Source: Janthinobacterium sp. 344
GTDB lineage: Bacteria; Pseudomonadota; Gammaproteobacteria; Burkholderiales; Burkholderiaceae_D
Reading direction: 5' to 3'
DNA: 64,000 nucleotides
Assembly: GCF_900112025.1 (NCBI RefSeq)
Contig: NZ_FOKL01000001.1
Span: forward strand, 213,648-277,647
Shown: piece by piece, positions 59,890 to 64,000 of the stretch
How positions within the stretch are numbered: position 1 is the stretch's first letter
Layout of the letters: every line of letters starts with the position of its first letter
The notes under the pieces: generated by a model
Seen by the model: the letters and a program-made list of their open reading frames with translations, nothing else
Told to the model about the DNA's origin: nothing
The model's database searches: none
Made by a program: the position numbers and the translations under genes

Positions 59890-60717
59890 ATGAACCACAT
59901 TCGCCGCACCCTGCTCCTGGCCGCCGCCAGCCTGGCCTTCGCCACCGGCGCGCACGCCAAGGACCCGAAGGAAATCGTCATCGGCACCAGCTCCGGCCCG
60001 TACTCGGACCAGCTGAAGCTGGGCATCAAGCCGATCCTGGAAAAACAGGGCTACAAGGTCAAGATCGTCGAATTCAACGATTACGTGCAGCCGAACTACG
60101 CGCTGGCCGAAGGCTCGCTGGACGCCAACGTATTCCAGCACATCGTGTATCTGACCAAGTTCGCCACCGATAACAAGCTGCCGCTGAGCCCACTGATCAC
60201 CGTGCCGACCACGCCGATCGCCCTGTACAGCAGCAAGCACAAATCGCTGGCCGAGGTGAAGAACGGTGCCACCATCACCATGCCGAACGACCCGACCAAC
60301 CAGGCGCGCGCGCTGGTGGTGCTGGCCAAGATGGGCTGGATCAAGCTGAAACCGAACGTCGACCCGCTGCGCGCGTCCGAACGCGACGTGCTGGACAACC
60401 CGAAGAAGCTGAAACTGGTGCCGCTGGAAGCGGCGCAGCTGCCACGCTCGCTCGCTGACGCCGACTACGCCTTCGTCAACGGCAATTTCGCCCTGGCCGC
60501 CGGCATGAAACTGACCACCGCCCTGGCCGTGGAAAAGATCTCGGACAGCTACATCAACCTGGTGGCCATCCGCACGGCAGACAAGGGCAAGCCATGGGTA
60601 AAGGACCTGGAAGCGGCCTACCGCTCGCGCGCCTTCCTCGACGCGACGAACAAATACCTGGCCGGCTATGAAAAGACGGACTACCAGCTGGCGCTGGAAA
60701 AGACGCTGAAAAAATAA
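59890..60717 (+). CDS. metQ: Methionine-type substrate-binding protein MetQ/NlpA
   Basis: 275 residues. The signal peptide (LLLAAASLAFATGAHA) has no lipobox Cys, so the protein is probably free in the periplasm, unlike the MetQ lipoprotein of E. coli. The core matches the NlpA family: PNYALAEGSLDANVFQHIVYL, TITMPNDPTNQARALVVLAK and ADYAFVNGNFALAAGM. It is the last gene of metNIQ and is followed by a strong terminator. Confidence 0.92.
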   Translation: MNHIRRTLLLAAASLAFATGAHAKDPKEIVIGTSSGPYSDQLKLGIKPILEKQGYKVKIVEFNDYVQPNYALAEGSLDANVFQHIVYLTKFATDNKLPLSPLITVPTTPIALYSSKHKSLAEVKNGATITMPNDPTNQARALVVLAKMGWIKLKPNVDPLRASERDVLDNPKKLKLVPLEAAQLPRSLADADYAFVNGNFALAAGMKLTTALAVEKISDSYINLVAIRTADKGKPWVKDLEAAYRSRAFLDATNKYLAGYEKTDYQLALEKTLKK

Positions 60718-60734
60718 ACCGGCGCATGCCATGC

Positions 60735-60762
60735 AAAAAGGACGGCCAAGCCGTCCTTTTTT
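60735..60762 (+). terminator. Rho-independent terminator of metNIQ
   Basis: Stem AAAAAGGACGGC (60735-60746), three-base loop, complement from 60750, ending in six T. The A run on the other side may also serve the convergent ompW gene. Confidence 0.9.
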
Positions 60763-60793
60763 ATTGTCCGCGCCTTGCGGGCGCTATTCCGGC

Positions 60794-61411
60794 TTAGAAG
60801 CGGTAGCCGACGCCGACACCGATCAGGATAGGATCGACCTTGACTTCGCTGGCCTTGGCGCCGCTGATGAACACATCGCTGCGGATCTGCACTTTCTTGA
60901 TGTCGAAGTTCAGCGACCAGTTCTTGTCGAGCTTGTAGTCGACGCCCGCTTGCAGCGCGAAGCCCCAGCTGTCGTGTTCCAGGCGGCCGGCGCCGTTCAG
61001 CAATTTCACATCCGAGATGTTGGTGTAGTTCACGCCCGCGCCAACGTAAGGGCTGAACTGTTTTTCCGGCATGAAGTGATATTGCAGCGACAGGGTCGGC
61101 GGCAAGTGCTTGAAGGTACCGATATTGTTGCCGTCGAGCTTGACGTCATGCTTTTGCGGATACGTCAGGATCAACTCGGCAGCGATATTGGGGGTAAAGA
61201 AATACGAGATATCGATTTCAGGAATCGTCTTGCTGGTGACATGCAAACGGTCGGATGCGCCGACGCCGCCGATCGGAGCAGACTTGTCGGCCGGGTCGAT
61301 GTGCACGGCGCGCGCACGGACCAGCCATGGGCCTTCCTGTGCCATTGCGTTGCCGGCGCATGCGCCGATGGCGGCCAGGACGATTGCTGCTGCAGTTGCG
61401 GACTTTTTCAT
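60794..61411 (-). CDS. ompW: OmpW-family outer-membrane protein
   Basis: 205 residues with a signal peptide (AAAIVLAAIGACAGNAMA). OmpW hallmarks are WLVRARAVHIDPADKS, PEIDISYFFTPNIAAELILT, HLPPTLSLQYHF, FSPYVGAGVNYT and the final strand ending VGVGYRF with terminal Phe. It forms an eight-stranded barrel with a hydrophobic channel. GAGGGA six bases before the ATG supports the start. A perfect FNR-type site upstream predicts induction at low oxygen, as known for E. coli ompW. Confidence 0.95.
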   Translation of the reverse strand: MKKSATAAAIVLAAIGACAGNAMAQEGPWLVRARAVHIDPADKSAPIGGVGASDRLHVTSKTIPEIDISYFFTPNIAAELILTYPQKHDVKLDGNNIGTFKHLPPTLSLQYHFMPEKQFSPYVGAGVNYTNISDVKLLNGAGRLEHDSWGFALQAGVDYKLDKNWSLNFDIKKVQIRSDVFISGAKASEVKVDPILIGVGVGYRF

Positions 61412-61448
61412 TCTAGTTCCCTCTTTTTGTCGTTAAGTAACGCTGCGA

Positions 61449-61490
61449 AGTCTAAGAGTGCAGTGCAACAAAAACTTTGATCCACATCAA
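61449..61490 (-). promoter_or_regulatory. FNR/Anr-type promoter of ompW
   Basis: TTGAT-CCAC-ATCAA at 61477-61490 is a perfect FNR dyad. On the minus strand TAGACT (61454-61449) serves as -10. The dyad centre would lie about 41.5 bases before the predicted start, the class II activator position. Confidence 0.75.
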
Positions 61491-61557
61491 ATAGTGCTAG
61501 ATGGCATCAATAGAGGGATTTTTTTCTTTGCCCAAGTCAAGAAAATGCCGCGGCGCA

Positions 61558-62454
61558 TCAATGTACGCCGGCAAACAGGCTGGCGATCCAGTCGGCAAAC
61601 ACGCGCACGCGCGGCGACAGCTGGCGGTGATGCGGATACAGCACGGACACGGGCAGCGGATCGGGGCGCAGGTGCGCCAGCACTTCGACCAGAGCGCCCG
61701 CCGCCAGCGCCTGCTCCAGGTGATAGCGCGGGGCCTGGATCAAGCCCATGCCGGCGCGGCAGCAGGCGTGATACGCGTCCGCATTGTTGACGGAGACCGT
61801 GCCTGGCAAGGCCACGCTGTGGCGCTGCCCATCGGCCTTGAAATCGAAGGGCCAGACCTTGCCCGTCTGGGCGGAAAAGAAATTCACGGCCCGGTGCCCG
61901 TCCAGCTCGGCCAGGGTGCGCGGCGTGCCGTGGGCGGCCAGGTAGGCGGGGCTGGCGCACGTGATCTGTTCCAGCAGCGCCACGCGGCGCGCCACCATCG
62001 AGGAATCGCCCAGCTCCCCCACGCGCAGCACGCAGTCAACGCCTTCGCGCACCAGGTCGACGAGGCGGTCGCCCATGCCGATTTCCAGTTCGATCAATGG
62101 GTAGCGGGCGCAAAACCGATCCAGCACGGGCATGACAAAATGCATGCCCAGGGTGCTGTGCATGTCGATGCGCAGCTTGCCGGCCGGCTGCTGCGCCGCC
62201 GACGTGAACACGGATTCCGTCTCCTCCAGGTCGGCCAGCAGGCGCACGCAGCGCTGGTAATACGCCTCGCCATCCAGGGTCGGCGTGACCTGGCGCGTGG
62301 TCCGCTGCAGCAGGCGCACGTGCAGGCGCGTTTCGAGTTGCTTGATCGCATGCGTGACCGTGGCCTTCGGATAGCCGAGGTCATGCGCCGCCTGGGTGAA
62401 ACTGCGCAACTCGACGATGCGCGTAAAGATGCGCATCGCATCAAATCGGTCCAT
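61558..62454 (-). CDS. LysR-family transcriptional regulator
   Basis: 298 residues from the ATG at 62454, preceded by GGAG six bases upstream. The helix-turn-helix (FTRIVELRSFTQAAHDLGYP, ATVTHAIKQLETRL) is of the group with DRFDAMRIF starts, and the effector domain follows (GKLRIDMHSTLGMHFVMPVL). It shares the 256-base upstream region with fur but no clear LysR box was noted. Target unknown. Confidence 0.92.
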   Translation of the reverse strand: MDRFDAMRIFTRIVELRSFTQAAHDLGYPKATVTHAIKQLETRLHVRLLQRTTRQVTPTLDGEAYYQRCVRLLADLEETESVFTSAAQQPAGKLRIDMHSTLGMHFVMPVLDRFCARYPLIELEIGMGDRLVDLVREGVDCVLRVGELGDSSMVARRVALLEQITCASPAYLAAHGTPRTLAELDGHRAVNFFSAQTGKVWPFDFKADGQRHSVALPGTVSVNNADAYHACCRAGMGLIQAPRYHLEQALAAGALVEVLAHLRPDPLPVSVLYPHHRQLSPRVRVFADWIASLFAGVH

Positions 62455-62630
62455 GCCCTGCTCCATTGTTATTGCATGCTGCACAGTGTAGCGATATTAC
62501 CGCTGGTTTTGCAATTTCGACGCATGGCACGCACTGGACAAGATGCGTGCGATGCACTCGCCCCTTGCGCCGATGTCACTGGTCCGCGGCCCCCTTGCGC
62601 GGCATACTGTTCCACTTCGCACATGAGAAT

Positions 62631-62657
62631 GGTAATGATTATCATTTGCGATATAAT
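62631..62657 (+). promoter_or_regulatory. Fur box and -10 element of fur
   Basis: GGTAATGATTATCATTTGC (62631-62649) matches the 19-base Fur consensus at about 15 positions. A perfect TATAAT lies at 62652-62657, immediately after it, so bound Fur would block RNA polymerase. This suggests auto-repression. Confidence 0.75.
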
Positions 62658-62710
62658 GCGAAATCACGCGTGGGCGTGCGCTCAAGCGACTACAAAAAGG
62701 AATGGGAGAC

Positions 62711-63151
62711 ATGGATATATTGAGGGAACTGCGTGAATCGGGCTTGAAAGTGACCATCCCCCGCTTGCGGATTCTGCAGCTGTTTCAAGAAGGCACGATC
62801 AAGCACCTGAGCGCGGACGATGTGTATAAACTCTTGCTCGCCGAAAAGATCGACGTGGGCCTGGCCACCATCTACCGCGTGCTGATGCAGTTCGCCGAAG
62901 CGGGCATCCTGTTTCGCCGGCATTTCGAATCGGGCCATGCCGTCTTCGAGCTGAACGAAGGCCAGCACCACGACCACCTGGTCTGCACGGGCTGCGGCAA
63001 GGTCGATGAATTCGTCGACGAAGGCATCGAGCTGCGCCAGAACGAGATCGCCGCCGAGCGCGGCTTCGTGCTGCACGAGCATGCCTTGTCGCTGTACGGC
63101 ACCTGCGCCGACTGCACGGCCAAGAAAGTGCCGCCACGCAAGCCCTCCTGA
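62711..63151 (+). CDS. fur: Ferric uptake regulator Fur
   Basis: 146 residues from the ATG at 62711; an ATG at 62702 is possible. The winged helix (GLKVTIPRLRILQLFQEG, then HLSADDVYKLL and VGLATIYRVLMQFAEAGIL) and the metal-binding region HHDHLVCTGCGKVDEF with a later CADC pair are typical. It represses iron-acquisition genes when bound to Fe(II). The Fur boxes upstream of its own gene and of the heme oxygenase gene suggest a local circuit. Confidence 0.96.
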   Translation: MDILRELRESGLKVTIPRLRILQLFQEGTIKHLSADDVYKLLLAEKIDVGLATIYRVLMQFAEAGILFRRHFESGHAVFELNEGQHHDHLVCTGCGKVDEFVDEGIELRQNEIAAERGFVLHEHALSLYGTCADCTAKKVPPRKPS

Positions 63152-63233
63152 GTGCGGCGCGCAAGGTAGCGCCGTTCGGTCCGCCTGCGCTACACTGCAT
63201 GCGCCGTGGCTTGATACAGGACAAAGGACCAGC

Positions 63234-63599
63234 ATGTACATCGGAGAAATCGCCCGCCTGGCGGGCACCTCGCCCAAGGCCTTGCGCCACTATGAAGCGC
63301 TGGGCTTGCTGGGCGACGTGCGCCGTTCCGGCGCCTACCGCGTGTATACGCAGCAAGACCTGGTGCAGGTAAAACTCATCCGCCAGGCGCAGACGCTGGG
63401 CTTTCGCCTGGCCGAACTGCTGCCCATCCTGGCCGGCGACGATACGGACTGGGCCGCCCTGTCGCGGCACATCGCCGCCAAGCGCGCGCAACTGCAGGAC
63501 GACATCGCCCGCCTGCGCCAGCTGGACGGGGAACTGGCCGGTATCGACGCGGAAATCCACGACTGCCTGGCGCGCCAGCGCCAGCCGGCAGCGGCATGA
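63234..63599 (+). CDS. MerR-family transcriptional regulator
   Basis: 121 residues. AAAGGA lies five bases before the ATG. The winged helix (YIGEIARLAGTSPKALRHYEALGLL, RRSGAYRVYTQQDL) is followed by a coiled-coil dimerisation helix (RHIAAKRAQLQDDIARLRQL). The C-terminus has a single cysteine in AEIHDCLARQ and no clear metal site, so it likely senses an organic or redox signal. The adjacent 19-base-spaced promoter suggests that it controls the next gene. Confidence 0.92.
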   Translation: MYIGEIARLAGTSPKALRHYEALGLLGDVRRSGAYRVYTQQDLVQVKLIRQAQTLGFRLAELLPILAGDDTDWAALSRHIAAKRAQLQDDIARLRQLDGELAGIDAEIHDCLARQRQPAAA

Positions 63600-63608
63600 C
63601 CGTGGCGC

Positions 63609-63640
63609 TTGACTCTGCCCCCAGGGGCAGGCTTTAGCAT
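63609..63640 (+). promoter_or_regulatory. MerR-type promoter with 19-bp spacer and central dyad
   Basis: TTGACT (63609-63614) and TTAGCA (63634-63639) are separated by 19 bases. The spacer contains the dyad CTGCCCC (63615-63621) and GGGGCAG (63624-63630). This is the classic architecture of MerR-activated promoters and lies directly upstream of the quinone-reductase-like gene. Confidence 0.75.
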
Positions 63641-63671
63641 GCAAGCTCTTCTTTAACGGACAGCCTGCATC

Positions 63672-64000
63672 ATGACCAAGACGACACCCAAGCGCATATT
63701 GATTCTCCTCGGCCACCCGTCCAGCGACAGTTTCTGCAGTGCGCTGGCCGATGCCTATGCCGAAGCGGCCCGCAGCGCAGGCCATAGCGTGCGCGCACTG
63801 CGCCTGGGCCAGCTGGACTTCGACCAGAACCTGCACGAAGGCTACCGCCAGGTGCAGCCGCTGGAGCCGGACTTGCTGGCGGCGCAGGAAGCCATCAGCT
63901 GGGCCGAACACCTGGTGTTCGCCTACCCGATCTGGTGGGGCGGCGCGCCGGCCCTGCTGAAGGGTTTTGTCGACCGCATCTTCCTGCCCGGCTTTGCCTT
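63672..64000 (+). CDS. NAD(P)H dehydrogenase (quinone), flavodoxin-like fold, 3' truncated
   Basis: The 109 visible residues start MTKTTPKRILILLGHPSSDS. LILLGHPSSDSFCSALADAY is the FMN/FAD phosphate loop, and HLVFAYPIWWGGAPALLKGF with VDRIFLPGFAF is the hallmark of the NQO1/MdaB/KefF-like NAD(P)H oxidoreductase family. It is likely a two-electron quinone reductase giving protection from redox-active compounds. The gene runs off the window edge. The MerR-type promoter upstream points to induction by the neighbouring regulator. Confidence 0.9.
   Translation, partial: MTKTTPKRILILLGHPSSDSFCSALADAYAEAARSAGHSVRALRLGQLDFDQNLHEGYRQVQPLEPDLLAAQEAISWAEHLVFAYPIWWGGAPALLKGFVDRIFLPGFA

Overview
The window looks like chromosomal DNA of a high-GC betaproteobacterium of the Oxalobacteraceae, most likely Janthinobacterium or a close relative such as Massilia or Duganella. 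This rests on protein character (PEP-CTERM protein, split CHR chromate transporter, urt and met ABC operons, DUF2760/Hsp70 cluster) and on GGGGTC-type intergenic palindromes; it is an inference, because no rRNA or tRNA lies in the window. Coding density is high, and genes often overlap by 1-11 bases. No CRISPR array, prophage or intact insertion sequence was seen.

Layout. 1-3.99 kb: the 3' part of an M1 metallopeptidase gene, a 557-base gap with a minus-strand terminator, and a divergent LysR / alpha-beta hydrolase pair. 3.98-20.1 kb (minus strand): a translationally coupled three-gene surface operon. It encodes a 3893-residue secreted protein built of about 20 cysteine-bearing DUF11-type modules, a large outer-membrane barrel with an Ig-like N-terminus, and an OmpA-type peptidoglycan anchor. 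A markedly AT-rich region precedes it. 20.7-26.1 kb: YceI-like lipoprotein, LysE exporter, 7TM hybrid histidine kinase and a secreted esterase. 26.1-31.7 kb: an acetoacetate-decarboxylase-like/FAD oxidoreductase fusion, a YfdR-like HD phosphohydrolase, a receiver-only response regulator flanked by two diverged copies of a DnaA-box-bearing repeat, and a small conserved-looking protein. 31.9-38.7 kb: a two-gene chromate transporter and the urtABCDE urea transporter, which has a sigma-54-type promoter. 38.9-45.3 kb: a DUF4349 lipoprotein and a DUF2760 / Hsp70 / Hsp70-like operon. 45.3-49.5 kb: PEP-CTERM protein, orphan CHASE2 membrane protein and a CSS-EAL phosphodiesterase. 49.5-55.8 kb: a likely catabolic or detoxifying module of serine hydrolase, porin, AcoR-like regulator and flavin monooxygenase. 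It has two matching promoters carrying the same palindrome at the same spacing. 55.9-64 kb: YceI, Fur-box-associated heme oxygenase plus DUF454 protein, metNIQ, OmpW under a predicted FNR site, LysR, fur with its own Fur box, and a MerR regulator next to a quinone-reductase-like gene with a 19-bp-spaced MerR-type promoter.

Most distinctive: (i) the giant DUF11 / Ig-barrel / OmpA operon with its ordered B-C-A super-repeat; (ii) the GAF-Fis regulator that lacks an AAA+ domain, with duplicated TGAGAC-N4-GTCTCA promoters; (iii) the DnaA-box repeats that bracket a lone receiver gene; (iv) the decarboxylase-oxidoreductase fusion; (v) the twin Hsp70-like operon. All assignments come from reading the sequence, without database searches.
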